The translations under genes and the position numbers were made by a program. A DNA stretch of 64,000 bases, from positions 46,618 through 110,617 of the forward strand of contig NZ_JASHKR010000013.1 of the NCBI RefSeq assembly GCF_030056815.1, in the 5' to 3' direction. Below, one piece after another: positions 1 through 9,414 of the stretch. Each line of letters starts with the position of its first letter. Positions within the stretch are counted from its first letter, which is position 1. The stretch comes from Rhodococcus sp. IEGM 1379 (GTDB lineage: Bacteria; Actinomycetota; Actinomycetes; Mycobacteriales; Mycobacteriaceae). The notes below the pieces were generated by a model, which saw only the letters and a program-made list of their open reading frames with translations, had not been told where the DNA came from and did not search any database.

Positions 1-2
1 CG

Positions 3-929
3 GGCGCCTCGACCTACGAGATTCGCGGGAAGGTCAACTATCCGGGACCGACAGAGCAGCATTTCGAGATGCGCGACGCTATCCCCGGGACCACCGCCCT
101 CACCGCAGAAGGCGGCACACAGCTCGCAGGCCTGCACAGCGATGACATCGTGGCCACGACAGACGGCTCCTTTGTCATCACACTGGACGCCCAGCCTGCC
201 AACGGGCGGAGTAACCACATCCAGATCCCCGCAGAGCAGGATTCGTTCTTGATCGTCCGGGATCTCTTCAACGACTGGTCAACCGAGAATGTTGTCCGAC
301 TCGATCTGGTCAGGACTGCAGGTCCTGCGGCTCGCGAGTCGCAAAGCGTGGAACAGCTCACTACACGTTCGGTGGAGTTGCTGACGCAATTAGCGCCGTT
401 CTGGCTCGACTACTTCAACCAGTACTTCTATACCGCGGCAGCGAACCATGTTCGTTCGGCCCGTCGTCGTCCCGCAGGTCGTGGACTGTCGACGGGGGGA
501 TGGTTTGACGTGAACGATGGAGAAGCGTTGATTGTCACCGTCGATCCACTGGGTGCTGCTTCCCTCGGCATTCAACTCTCCGACCCGTGGGGAGTGGCGT
601 ATGAGTACATCCACCGAACGAGTAGCCTGAATACTGTTCAGGCCGAATCTAATTCGGATGGAACGTACTCGTTTGTCATCTCGCGTGAAGATCCAGGAGC
701 GTACAACTGGCTCGACCCCGAAGGTCATAATTCGGGGATGGTCGCCCTCCGTTGGCAGTCGCTGCCAGCGGAGGCTGCCATCGACTTGGCCATCCGGAGC
801 GTCGAGGTTGTAAAACTTGAACAGCTTGTGGAGCGGATGCCTACAGGTACTTCCTTCCTCACAATGCAACAACGTGAACAACAGCAGTCCTCGAGAGCCA
901 ACGACTACGTACGTCGGTACACCGAATAG
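3..929 (+). CDS. DUF1214-type protein, 5' end cut by window edge
   Basis: The frame is open from the first bases of the window, so the gene starts upstream and about 308 residues are visible. The C-terminal half (GGWFDVNDGEALIV, SDPWGVAYEYIH, DPGAYNWLDPEG) resembles the DUF1214 domain of actinobacterial proteins of unknown function. These often occur in pairs or next to lipid and steroid catabolism genes. The tail is polar and ends RRYTE. No membrane segment or signal peptide is visible in this part. No catalytic residue can be assigned. The internal ATG at 69 is only the first ATG in the window and probably not the true start. The next gene-like sequence is IS110 debris, so nothing intact in the window informs its role. 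Confidence 0.65.
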   Translation, partial: GASTYEIRGKVNYPGPTEQHFEMRDAIPGTTALTAEGGTQLAGLHSDDIVATTDGSFVITLDAQPANGRSNHIQIPAEQDSFLIVRDLFNDWSTENVVRLDLVRTAGPAARESQSVEQLTTRSVELLTQLAPFWLDYFNQYFYTAAANHVRSARRRPAGRGLSTGGWFDVNDGEALIVTVDPLGAASLGIQLSDPWGVAYEYIHRTSSLNTVQAESNSDGTYSFVISREDPGAYNWLDPEGHNSGMVALRWQSLPAEAAIDLAIRSVEVVKLEQLVERMPTGTSFLTMQQREQQQSSRANDYVRRYTE

Positions 930-1384
930 CGCAATTATCGGTTGCGGATCGAGCCGATTGGGTCGTACGTTGCGATCGACTTGTCGGATCGCAACGTACG
1001 GGCAAAACCCGCCTGGGGACTCGATTCGCCTCTCCATGATCGAGCGCTGACAATCTCGAAAGTAGTTCATGCCAACGGCACGTCGATCACCGCGGTACCG
1101 GCCGGGATGAATCGCCGCGGCTAATTGTCTTTCGATTCACACGCAGCACACAATCACGAATCGCTCTCTCCGCCAATTTGTTCGGCCAGTCTCCATGCTG
1201 GCATCAAGTCCGATAACTGCAGCAGGAACTTGGAACAGTCCCACGGACGATGGTGAGTTCGAACGCGGAAGCTGTGCCCTCAATCGGGTCCGCTGTCCGC
1301 CACATTCCGATGAACAAGACCACACGACATTCATCGTGATGCACATCACGCAATGTGAAATCTTCGCTGACGCTCCTATAGACG
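930..1384. other. No gene recognised
   Basis: About 455 bases between the DUF1214-type gene and the IS110 remnant. Short overlapping frames exist on both strands, but none has a convincing ribosome binding site or a recognisable protein. Likely intergenic and decayed sequence. Confidence 0.5.
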
Positions 1385-2445
1385 TCAAGTGATCAGAGCC
1401 TGGTAATCCGCTCGGAGCGCGCTGAATACCTCGCGGGCAAGGTGGAGCTTCTAGCACCGGAGGATCTCGGGCATCGACTTACCTTCTGACGTGCGACGTT
1501 TCGCGTAGCTACGCGCTTCGTCGTGGTATCGGAGTCGCACGACGACAGCAGTGTGCAACGCCTGGTTGGCACGTCTGTCGCCACCTCGGTGAAGCCGATG
1601 CCGGGTGGTTTTCCCTGAGGACGCGGAATCGGGGCCACCCCGCAGAGATGAGCCAAGGACGATTCGGATCGTAGGCGGTCGGGATTGTCTCCGACGGTGA
1701 TCAGCAGCGCGGCTGCCGTGTCGGGTCCGAGGCCGGACACATCCGATGTTCTGGGGGCAATACGAGCGACCAGCGTGGCGAGATGCTTTTTGAGTTCAGC
1801 TGCCTCTCTTCGTAGTTCGCGGGTTCGGCTTGCCAAGGAACGTAGGGAGAGCTTGATCGCGTGGGCCGGTTCGCGCAGTGCCGTCAGGTCCGACTCGAAC
1901 GCTGCACAGATGTCGAGGAGTTTCGTTGCGGAGTGGCCGCGAAGCTCGGTGCGCAGCGATTCGGGCTCGGTGACGATCATCGACCGCACCGCGTTCATCG
2001 AGGCGGTCGCGGCTTTGACCGCACCGGACCTGGCGATGCGGAGTGCCCGGATCGATTCGATGGGCCCGTCGCCGCGTTTGGGTTGGGCGAGTTGGTTGCC
2101 GGCGAGGACAGCGCGGGCGGCGGCTTCGGCATCGATCGGATCACTCTTACCGCTGTTGCGACGGAGCTTGCGGTTCAGTCGGGGCACCTCCACGACCGAG
2201 ATGCCGCACCCGAGTAGATGACGGGTCAGGCCCGCTCCGTAGGAGGCGGCGCCTTCGACACCGAAACTGATCGGGTGTCCGTGCTCGAGCATCCAGACTT
2301 CGAGGTCGTGGTATCCGATTGCGGTGGCGTCGAATTGGCGGCTGTCGAGAATAACTCCGGTGTCGGTGACGAGTGCGGCGTGGTGGGTGTCAGCGTGGGT
2401 ATCGACTCCGCAGTAGATCTTCGGTGTCGTCGACGTTCTATTCAC
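1385..2445 (-). pseudogene. IS110-family transposase, frameshifted with an internal stop
   Basis: It reads from a GTG start at 2445. The N-terminal DEDD (RuvC-like) domain is clear: YCGVDTHADTHHAAL, then FGVEGAASYG, then KSDPIDAEAAARAV. The C-terminal transposase domain follows (VSGLGPDTAAALLITVGDNP, SLAHLCGVAPIP). After about residue 275 the frame departs from the family. Restoring it downstream gives the normal end (REVFSALRADYQAL, stop at 1385-1387), but that frame has a TAG at 1451-1453. At least two lesions therefore separate it from a working transposase. IS110 elements usually lack inverted repeats, so exact ends are not visible. Confidence 0.85.
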
Positions 2446-2649
2446 GTGGGCCGCCTTCCGTTCGAGTGGCGCGTGCGAGGTTCGGACAGGCCAGTGACGG
2501 GCCGTCGGGGCGGCAGGCTCCTATGCGGTCACGGTTCTCGCGTGCTCCACATTCGGTTGTGGTGGCCCCGGCGATCGGGTCGACGGGTCCTGCGAAAGGC
2601 ACATGTGGCCAGGAAAATTCCGGGTCAGGCCCTGCCGTCGGTGGGTTGA

Positions 2650-3560
2650 TTTCATTATTACTGGAAAATTCTGAGCCCGACCGCCAAACGAAACGCTGTC
2701 GTCATGCTCCAGGAAACGATGGGGCTCTCACAGCGTCTCGCCTGCAAAATCGTCGGGCAACCGCGATCCACCCAACGCAAGAAAGTAGCGAGAAACACCC
2801 CGGACGATCCGGACGCGGATCTGCGGAAGTGGTTGCGAGACTGGGCCAAAGCCAACCAACGAAAAGGGTTCCGACGGGCGTGGGCGGATCTGCGGGCCGC
2901 CGGCTGGGTGATCAACAAGAAGAAGGTTCAGCGCCTCTGGCGCGAGGAAGGATTGCGGGTGAAGGTCCTCAAGATCCGTAAACGAGCCGGCGCCGGGGCC
3001 ACTCCGATCACCGAGGCAAACGCGCCGAAAGTCGTGTGGGCGATCGACTTGCAGTTCGATTCGACGACGGACGGGAGGAAATTCAAGATCGCGTCGATGG
3101 TCGACGAACCTCCCCCAAGCACTTCGTGCAGGGCGGTACCCCCACCCGACAGTCCGTACTCAACATCGTCGAGAGATCCATCCCGGCAGAGGATCTCGTC
3201 GCGGCCTTGGAGAAGTCGTTCGCACTCTGGGACGGCCCGCCGCAGGTGTTGCGGTGCGACAATGGACCCGAGTTCATCTGAAGAGGCGTTGCGGACGTTT
3301 TGTGAGGACCGACTGGGAATCGGATACGTTCCACCTGGTCAGCCGTGGAAGAACGGCTACATCGAATCCTTCAACAATCGAGTCCGCGACGAATGCTTGA
3401 ACATGAACGAATTCCACAGCCTCCTCGAAGCCCGGGCGGTCATCGAGGACTGAAGGAGGACTACAACAACCGGCACCGTCATTCATCGCTGGCGTACCCG
3501 CCCCGAATGAGTACGCTGCCAGCTGTATTCACACGCATTGACTCTCTGATAGCGAGTTGA
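2650..3560 (+). pseudogene. IS3-family OrfB transposase relic
   Basis: The translation from about 2650 (WKILSPTAKRNAVVMLQ, LACKIVGQPRST, KGFRRAWADLRAAGW) is the HTH_21/OrfB N-terminus of IS3-family elements. The rve integrase core follows (VVWAIDLQFDSTTDGRKFKIA, LRCDNGPEF, WKNGYIESFNNRVRDECLN). The frame breaks near 3108. It breaks again near 3280, just after the second catalytic Asp motif. A stop replaces the expected Trp at 3451-3453 before KEDYNNRHRHSSLAYPP. No OrfA is visible upstream, so the element is both mutated and truncated. It is clearly inactive. Confidence 0.85.
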
Positions 3561-3586
3561 TCCGTGCACCCAATAGTGCACCAGTG

Positions 3587-4090
3587 TTATGAGAGCTGAG
3601 GGTACGGTTGGATGTCTGCCCAGAGCTTCTCATACTCGATCGGGCTGATGTTGCCGAGATAGCTGTGGCGCCGTTCGGCATTGTGAAAATTGTCGATGTG
3701 ATCGGCCATGGCTGCAGTCAGTTCCAGCGTGGTCGACCACTTCTTCGTGTTCAGTAATTCCGTCTGCAACCGCCCCCAGAATGCCTCCATGACAGCATTA
3801 TCGAAGCAATCACCGACCGTCCCGAAAGACTCGAGCAGTCCCCACCTTCGCAGATTCTCACCGAACCCCCACGACGTGAACTGGGGACCATGATCGGCAT
3901 GCAAGATCGTTGCCTCCCAACGGATCCGTTCCTGCGCGGCCATGTTCACCGCATTGTTGACCAGTGCCGTATCTGCAGTCGTGGAAAAGGAACGACCCAC
4001 GATCATCTTACTGAAACAGTCCAAAATCGCACAGCAGTAAACCTTTCCGTCACGAGCTTGGATTCCAGCCGGCGTCGCTGTGATGGACAA
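3587..4090 (-). pseudogene. IS3-family transposase, C-terminal integrase part
   Basis: It encodes the last two thirds of an rve integrase domain: CCAILDCFSKMIVGRSF, then ILHADHGPQFTSW with the second catalytic Asp, then GDCFDNAVMEAFWGRLQTELL with the catalytic Glu. It ends with the typical RRHSYLGNISPIEYEKL. The first Asp region and OrfA are absent. The subgroup differs from the IS3 relic at 2650-3560 and the strand is opposite. Upstream the frame runs into a different IS3 fragment, so this is a chimeric junction. Confidence 0.8.
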
Positions 4091-4250
4091 GTAAACTCAA
4101 ATCATCTACACCAGAACGCTTTCGGAGATCGATAACATTGACGATAGCCGTATCGACGAGATGGGTGGTCATCTCCGATGCGACCTTCCAACCGACGATC
4201 TTGCGAGCAAAGACGTCGATGACGAACGCAGTGAAGGCCCACCCCGACAT
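4091..4250 (-). pseudogene. Second IS3-family integrase fragment
   Basis: A short piece (MSGWAFTAFVIDVFARKIVGWKV, then LSLLVHHSDAGWNPSS) has the first catalytic-Asp motif of an IS3 OrfB and the start of the second (HHSDAG). It then runs into the adjoining element. The sequence differs from its neighbour at 3587-4090, so it is a remnant of a different IS3 copy truncated at the shared border. Confidence 0.65.
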
Positions 4251-4296
4251 CGTGCGGCAATAGACATCCCACGCCAGTGAGGTGTCAAGCAGCGGC

Positions 4297-4727
4297 CTAT
4301 TCCGGTGTCGATGTCACTGTAGGTTGCGACGCCCAGGCAACGCTGTCGTCCCATCGTTCGTTGTGTTGCAGGCACCACCAGAGCCGCCGGAGTAGTTTGT
4401 TGGCGAGATTACGCAATGCGGCATTGTGGTGATCGCCGGCAGCTCGCCGTTTGTCGTAATGCGCTCGTGCACCGGCCGATTTGGTGAGCATCGAGAACAC
4501 CCACCAGTGGCAAGCATCGCCGAGGCGTTTGTTGCGGACTTTGCGCGCCTTGACATAGTGCGAGCGACCGGAGGTGCGGGTGATCGGCGCGGTCCCGGCG
4601 AATGCCCTTAACCCGGATGGGCTGGTGAATCGCTCTGCATCGTCACCGATTTCGGCTAGCACCCGCGCTGCCAGCAGGGGTCCCAGGCCGGGAGCCGATC
4701 GGAGGATCGGAGGATCGGCGCCGGCGT
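4297..4727 (-). pseudogene. IS110-family transposase, C-terminal domain only
   Basis: It encodes the Transposase_20 domain (ILRSAPGLGPLLAARVLAEIGDD, SGLRAFAGTAPITRTSG), the usual KVRNKRLGDACHWWVFSML segment, then HYDKRRAAGDHHNAALRNLANKLLRRLWW. The N-terminal DEDD domain is missing. Upstream the reading frame continues directly into a decayed piece of a tap gene (4728-4905), so the open frame is a chimera. It differs from the IS110 copy at 1385-2445. Confidence 0.8.
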
Positions 4728-4905
4728 CCGTAAGCGCGGCCACCAGGTCATCGGTAAGGGAGGCACGCTTCTCGCCGGTCATGTTGCCGAGCGCATCACT
4801 GTCATCAGCGCAATAGTCGCTGCACGCCAGAGTGGTTGGTGGTGGTCTCGCATCTTTTTCGCAGTCCGCATGTCGGGGTTGACCATTCGGCCGATACACC
4901 CCTTT
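4728..4905 (-). pseudogene. Relic of a second tap-like gene, internally deleted
   Basis: Read on the minus strand, this stretch matches two separated parts of the intact tap-like gene at 14412-16253. The first is around 15896-15985 (tacatcggccgaatggtcaa, the codons for YIGRMVNPDM). The second is around 16099-16185 (codons for ADDSDALGKMTLEKRAALTDDLVAAL). The roughly 110 bases between them are absent and there are many substitutions. It then fuses to the IS110 fragment. This indicates that a second tap copy once existed or was recombined into this replicon. Confidence 0.75.
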
Positions 4906-4929
4906 GCTAGAAGCCCTGAGGAAGTGCTT

Positions 4930-5640
4930 GGGTACGCCGGTCGCGTCATTTCAGGTGACGAATTGGCCGGTCATGTCGGGACGGAAGTGCTCATGTGAGC
5001 TAGTGCCAGCCGGGCCGAAAGTGCGGCGAGATCACGCTGAACGCCAGCAAGAATCGTTGCGCCGCACCCGGCGAGCGAGAGAACCTCATCGCCCGTCCAC
5101 GCTATCAGATGGATTGGTGCGATTTCTCGGCCCGGATATTGACGTACATCGACGCCGGCGCCCAGCCGATGACATCAACTTCCGATGCGCCACAACGTAA
5201 CTCGCCAACTTCTCGCAGGCCAATACCCTTATCACCCGACCCGATGTGCGCATTAGCTTGGGCGAAGAACGATACGCCGCCTTCGCGCTACGTCGCGACT
5301 TGACTGCGATGTCGAAGACGTTCCTTTCCTGGCCGAACGCCCGCCACAGGTAGTGCCGTCGTCCGCCGATCTTGATAAATACCTCGTCGAAATACCATGC
5401 GCCGCAAGACTGGAGAGCGCACAGCCGGCAGTCCACGGCATATTCGCCGCCTGAACTTGGTACACCATGTGCGGGCGTCTCGTACGAGACGACGATACCG
5501 CGCGCGAGAATGAACGCTTCGACGTCTCGCACGCTCGATCTGAACCTGTAGTACAGCTCCCGGAGTGCACGAGCATCTCCGCGGGACAGCGGTGCCATTC
5601 GTACAGCGACCTCGTCGTGTCCACGCGTTCCACGACTCAT
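4930..5640 (-). pseudogene. IS6-family transposase relic
   Basis: IS6-type motifs occur in order on the minus strand but in different frames: VRDVEAFILARGIVVSYET, then WYFDEVFIKIGGRRHYLWRA, then KLASYVVAHRKLM. A decayed C-terminal FRPG-type end is readable near 5015. The residue after the YET motif and the region between the DDE residues are frameshifted. The closest relative in this window is the copy at 53523-54385, which shares the MSRG start and the SPHFRPG end. It is not functional. Confidence 0.75.
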
Positions 5641-5699
5641 CCGATGGTCGTCGCTAACACTCGGCCAAGTTAAATCGACGAGGCCGTTCTGCATTGTGT

Positions 5700-6303
5700 C
5701 CTGCTCGCCTGCGTTCACGTCTACGGTCCGTGTTCGTCGGTAACGAACTGATGCCGTGTTTCTCGAAGCTCACCCACTGCCGTCGACCGAAGAATTCATC
5801 GCCACAGTGCTCGGCGGAGACCGCACCTGTCTGATTTTCGATGATGGAAGCAGCATGAACGTCATCATCCGCCCTGACCCGCGACGGACTCACAGGCCTT
5901 CGTTGTCGTCGGCGGCGCGCCAGGTATGGGCACGGCCGGCCGACACAGCACACAATAGGCGTGACTGAGATCACAGCAATTGTGGTGCGTTGCGACACGT
6001 CACCCTCCCCTGCGGCCGACGGCCCATCAATGCCTGCACCTATGCCGCCACGTTCCTTAGTGCCGTTGAACTGGGAATATTCGCCCCAGAGTCCACATCC
6101 ATCGAGGAGATCTGCAGTGCCATGGCCGTAGTTTGCGGCATCGCCTGCTGCAGTCAGTGAACCCTCGATGCAGCCATTTCGAGCAGCGGCAATCCGGAAC
6201 GACTCCAGGAAACGGTGAATTTCGTGGCAACATCAACCACACGCGACACACCGAGTGGGCGCGCCTACCCGTATCAGTTACAGATTGGTTCTAGTCTTTC
6301 CTC
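5700..6303. other. No gene recognised
   Basis: About 600 bases between the IS6 relic and the small gene at 6304. Frames are short, overlap on both strands and show no family motif. It may hold the upstream region of the 6304 gene, but I see no clear promoter. Confidence 0.4.
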
Positions 6304-6561
6304 ATGGCACAGCACAACAAGGGACCTCGCGGACACATCGCGACTCGTGCTCCCCTCAAGCAACACAAGGTGTACGAGGATCGGGCCGCCGAACTCGGAA
6401 TCCCTGCTGGGGATTATTCCGTGCTCATCTTGGCCATCACCCACGGACTGGACATACCGGATTACATCAGCGACAAGCTGCATCCGGACCAGCTTCGATT
6501 GCTCGAAATCGAAGCTGTGGGCTCATTGCGGCGCATCGAGCAGCTCGCAGTCGGCGCATGA
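6304..6561 (+). CDS. Small RHH-like plasmid protein
   Basis: An 85-residue protein starting MAQHNKGPRGHIATRAP. The basic N-terminus followed by a predicted strand, a helix containing YEDRAAELGIPAGDY and a second helix resembles small ribbon-helix-helix DNA-binding proteins. The family match is only at pattern level. It stands alone, reads toward the rep gene and is followed by a GC-rich inverted repeat. A role in copy control or as a small regulator is inference from location. It could also be an uncharacterised plasmid protein without DNA-binding activity. Confidence 0.55.
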   Translation: MAQHNKGPRGHIATRAPLKQHKVYEDRAAELGIPAGDYSVLILAITHGLDIPDYISDKLHPDQLRLLEIEAVGSLRRIEQLAVGA

Positions 6562-6571
6562 ACTACCCCTA

Positions 6572-6614
6572 GACAGCGAACAACCCCCAGGGCTTGGCGG
6601 CATCGGGGGCTGTC
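6572..6614 (+). terminator. Hairpin after the 6304 gene
   Basis: GACAGC (6572-6577) pairs with GCTGTC (6609-6614), and an inner CCCCC (6583-6587) can pair with GGGGG (6605-6609) after a small bulge. It begins 10 bases past the stop codon. There is no U-tract, which is common for actinobacterial terminators. Confidence 0.45.
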
Positions 6615-7008
6615 CGTTTATGCAGTTGCGGGAACTTCCCAGTTCCCCGACCCCCACTAACCCAGTTAAGGAAGAGGCGGTGCTTACTCGATGATATCCC
6701 AGAAACGCAATTCCGCCATACCTACTGGCGCGTTCACGGTGTCATTTTCAGCACATCCACATCACAATTCGGTTGGTATGACGCCCACGTCACACTTTGG
6801 CGTCCCACAAATCCTCGAATCCGATCAGGTCAGCAACGTGCCCATGAGGGCACCCTCCCGCGGCCGTTGGATTCCGACACACGTCCCTACGCACAGCGAA
6901 TCCACACGCAATCTGTGGATTCGCAGGAGTTGGGGCCGCCTGTAGCCAAGTAATCGACGAACGAACTCGACACCTAACTACACAGCGCAGACCTCTTGAA
7001 ACACAAAA

Positions 7009-7125
7009 GCCCCCAAAGGGGGTGATTGGGAGCGGACCGCATCGCGGCGAATAAGGACTGGCAGGTCCTTGATGTCGACTAAGAACTGGCAGGTTCTCCG
7101 TCATCTGTTCTCGAAACGTTCTCGA
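7009..7125. promoter_or_regulatory. Repeat and palindrome cluster upstream of rep
   Basis: Four elements lie within 120 bases. There is a CCCCC/GGGGG hairpin with an AAA loop (7010-7022). There are two copies of an 18-bp imperfect palindrome, AAGGACTGGCAGGTCCTT (7053-7070) and AAGAACTGGCAGGTTCTC (7081-7098), with start points 28 bp apart. There is also a direct repeat of GTTCTCGA (7107-7114 and 7118-7125) spaced by one helical turn. The rep gene starts at 7189. This layout fits a Rep operator or iteron-type origin, or a site for another plasmid regulator. The function is inferred from position. Confidence 0.55.
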
Positions 7126-7188
7126 GAGGTGAGCTCCGAAAGTTGACGCTTTCTCGGCTCGAACTGCATCCCCTGGAAGGGACTACCT

Positions 7189-8538
7189 ATGGCAGGTATG
7201 TCTCAGGGTAACTCATACCCTGAATACGGATCAACACATTCCATATCACCCACCTTCGGCGTGTCGCACACCAACACCCACACCGCCGTCCCCCAATCGG
7301 CCGAGGTCGACGAATGGCACGCAACCGTCGATGCTGTCCTCGTTCGTGTCGCACTCATCGACTCCGCGACACGACGACTCAATGAGTCCTCTGACCAGCG
7401 CGGACGATCCTGGGCATTGCCCGTGGAACCAGCCGAACAAGCGCGGATTCCTGTCTGGACGTCGCGCCGTGAATGGCTCCGTCAGTTCCGCCACCACATC
7501 GATACCCCCGCAGGCAAGACCCTGTGCGCACGCCGCCTCATCAAGCCCGACAAGGCCTACGCCGTCGCAGAAGCGCACGCACATTTCGCGGAATCCCACA
7601 CCGGTCGCGGAGTGACCGCGGCAAAATCGACGATCGCCGCACGTGCCAAGGTCAGTGAATCAGCGGTCAATCGAGCCCGACGCGTCCTCATCGATCTCGA
7701 GATGGGTATCGAACACGTTCGGGGACGGAACCTCAAAACTCTCGAATTTCTCGCTGCAGAGGCTCACCACGGGGGCCAACAGCACCGTGCAGCATCATCG
7801 TGGTCGCTATCCTCACCACGATGCATCGTGGAAGCGACACCGCTTGCCAAGTCGCCGAAGAAGCGCCCATCCCGCTCCGCCGAACGAACTGCCCGATACC
7901 GAACCCGGAAAGCCATGCGCACCGGCTCCGTCCTCCTCGATCAGCCAAACCAAGGCCCACCAGCACCGACAGTTGCTGACACCCTATCTAGTGTTGGTTT
8001 TTTATCTTGTGAAGTTCTTCCGTTAGGAAGAACTCACCAACGCGCACGCGCGTGGACACCCCCATCGCCACGAAAAAAACACACCGACTCAGCCAAGAGC
8101 CCCCGTCCTCTGGGACTCCAACGGGCAGCTGCAGAACTCATCAATGACGCCCCGGCTCTCTCACCACCTGGCCACATCGGCGCAGTCTGCGACATCCTCC
8201 AGAACGCAGGAATCGACCCCACGCGCTGGACAGGGCGTGACATCGCCCGCACGCTTTCACGAGACACCGCTCAACGGGGGTGGATCTGGCCAACAGCGGC
8301 CAACCTCTCCTCGCCGCTGGCGTACCTCAAACGCAGACTCGATTCAATCGACTGGACTGGAAAATCACCCAGTGAACAGCGCAAAGCCGCAGATCTAGCC
8401 AGAAGGAAGGAACAGAAACAACTCGAATCGACACACGAAGAGCGCGCCAAAGGTGCCGCAAATCCCGAACATCGTGCAAAAGCCCTGGCCACCATCCGAG
8501 CACATCTGACCGAGAAGTTGCGGCATCAACGATGCTGA
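7189..8538 (+). CDS. Putative plasmid replication initiator (Rep)
   Basis: A 449-residue basic protein. Residues about 100-185 (TSRREWLRQFRHHI, then RGVTAAKSTIAARAKVSESAVNRARRVLIDLEMG) contain a helix-turn-helix resembling the replication-type DNA-binding domains of actinobacterial plasmid Rep proteins. A low-complexity basic linker follows. A C-terminal domain (AVCDILQNAGIDPTRWTGRDIARTLSRD, WIWPTAANLSSPLAYLKRRLDSI) precedes a lysine- and glutamate-rich tail. The ATG at 7189 is preceded by GGAAGGGA at 7175-7182. Palindromes lie upstream and one lies inside the gene at 8013-8034 after an AT-rich stretch. The Rep assignment rests on the HTH, the basic character and the position beside parA, tap and tpg. 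A transcription factor is possible. Confidence 0.65.
   Translation: MAGMSQGNSYPEYGSTHSISPTFGVSHTNTHTAVPQSAEVDEWHATVDAVLVRVALIDSATRRLNESSDQRGRSWALPVEPAEQARIPVWTSRREWLRQFRHHIDTPAGKTLCARRLIKPDKAYAVAEAHAHFAESHTGRGVTAAKSTIAARAKVSESAVNRARRVLIDLEMGIEHVRGRNLKTLEFLAAEAHHGGQQHRAASSWSLSSPRCIVEATPLAKSPKKRPSRSAERTARYRTRKAMRTGSVLLDQPNQGPPAPTVADTLSSVGFLSCEVLPLGRTHQRARAWTPPSPRKKHTDSAKSPRPLGLQRAAAELINDAPALSPPGHIGAVCDILQNAGIDPTRWTGRDIARTLSRDTAQRGWIWPTAANLSSPLAYLKRRLDSIDWTGKSPSEQRKAADLARRKEQKQLESTHEERAKGAANPEHRAKALATIRAHLTEKLRHQRC
8013..8034. repeat. Perfect palindrome inside rep
   Basis: AGTTCTTCC (8013-8021) and GGAAGAACT (8026-8034) are exact reverse complements around GTTA. An AT-rich stretch (about 7985-8012, including TTTTTTATC) precedes it. 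The GTTCT/AGAAC core is shared with the repeats upstream of rep. It could be an internal Rep-binding site or part of the origin. Confidence 0.5.
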
Positions 8539-9032
8539 GAACCTTCGATTGCGCTTCGCCACCCGACCTGAGGAGACGCCTGTTCGGCGAGCCGCTTTCA
8601 GTGTTGTGGGCCGCCCGATCAGGTGAGCTCGAACGCTCACAGATTGAAGCAATTCTCACTGTGAGCTGCGGAAATGCATCCACGGTTGAAGTGATTCACA
8701 AACGAGGAAGTCGGTGTATGCGCTATCTCGGTCCATTCCGAGCAGTTGACCCAGCTCCTAAGCCGCCGAGACGGGGAATGACGAACGGAACTGTCTGATG
8801 TCGATCTGCGTAGGGCACCGAGCATCTGCGCCCTCAGAAGCGCGCTGACGAGCTGTTACGCACCCAAGGTGGTTTTCCCATATGGACTGACACAACTCAC
8901 TCATTCGCCCTAGCCGGCAATGTGCCGTTCTTGCTTGATATGCCTGGTCAGAGCGGTATGTGCTTACTCTTTGTCATCGAACTCAACCGGCAGAGAGTGC
9001 TTTTGCGTGGAATTTTCCGGCTGCTCTCAATG
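8539..9032. other. No gene recognised
   Basis: About 490 bases after rep. A frame of 88 codons begins at 8532, overlapping the rep stop, but has no recognisable motif and no ribosome binding site of its own. I do not call it. Confidence 0.4.
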
Positions 9033-9122
9033 CTTGCACCACCTGCATTGGGTGCATGCACCGCGCAGCAGACGTGTATCGCGTGCAATGCACGCATGGC
9101 ATGCATCGCGAGCGTTGCATGG
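9033..9122. repeat. Short array of the 9-bp repeat (10 units)
   Basis: Cutting the sequence into 9-mers from 9033 gives CTTGCACCA, CCTGCATTG, GGTGCATGC, ACCGCGCAG and so on to GTTGCATGG. Nine of ten units carry GC at positions 4-5. It is the same repeat as the main array at 10220-11047, separated by about 1.1 kb of unrelated sequence. Confidence 0.75.
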
Positions 9123-9389
9123 ACACATACTTTCGCCGCTTTCCTCGCACCGTGCGGGGTCGCTGATTCGCTGGATTCCCCCAGAGCGTCGGTTATTCCG
9201 CCCATATATCTGTGCTGACGTGGATGATGAAGCCACATTCACTCCCTCACCAAGGGTGGATGTGGCGCTACGACGCCGTAAATTTGCTCGTTCGATGGTC
9301 CGTCCCCGGCCTGCAGATGCGCGAAAGTGCCCCGGATTCACTCGAATTTGGATGGAAGGCGGCGACTTTAACCACCTACTCCCTAACGC

Positions 9390-9414
9390 TCATTACGTCA
9401 CTGTGACGTAATGA
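9390..9414. repeat. Perfect 12-bp-arm palindrome
   Basis: TCATTACGTCAC (9390-9401), a single central T, and its exact reverse complement GTGACGTAATGA (9403-9414). It lies in sequence without genes between two 9-bp arrays. It could be a binding site for a dimeric regulator or recombinase. It is too short and tight for a terminator. Confidence 0.6.

Noticed and set aside
1137..1457. A separate 106-codon gene on the minus strand
   Set aside because: It is the shifted frame over the end of the broken IS110 gene.
8532..8798. An 88-codon gene overlapping the rep stop
   Set aside because: No motif, weak coding character and no ribosome site. It may be real but I cannot support it.
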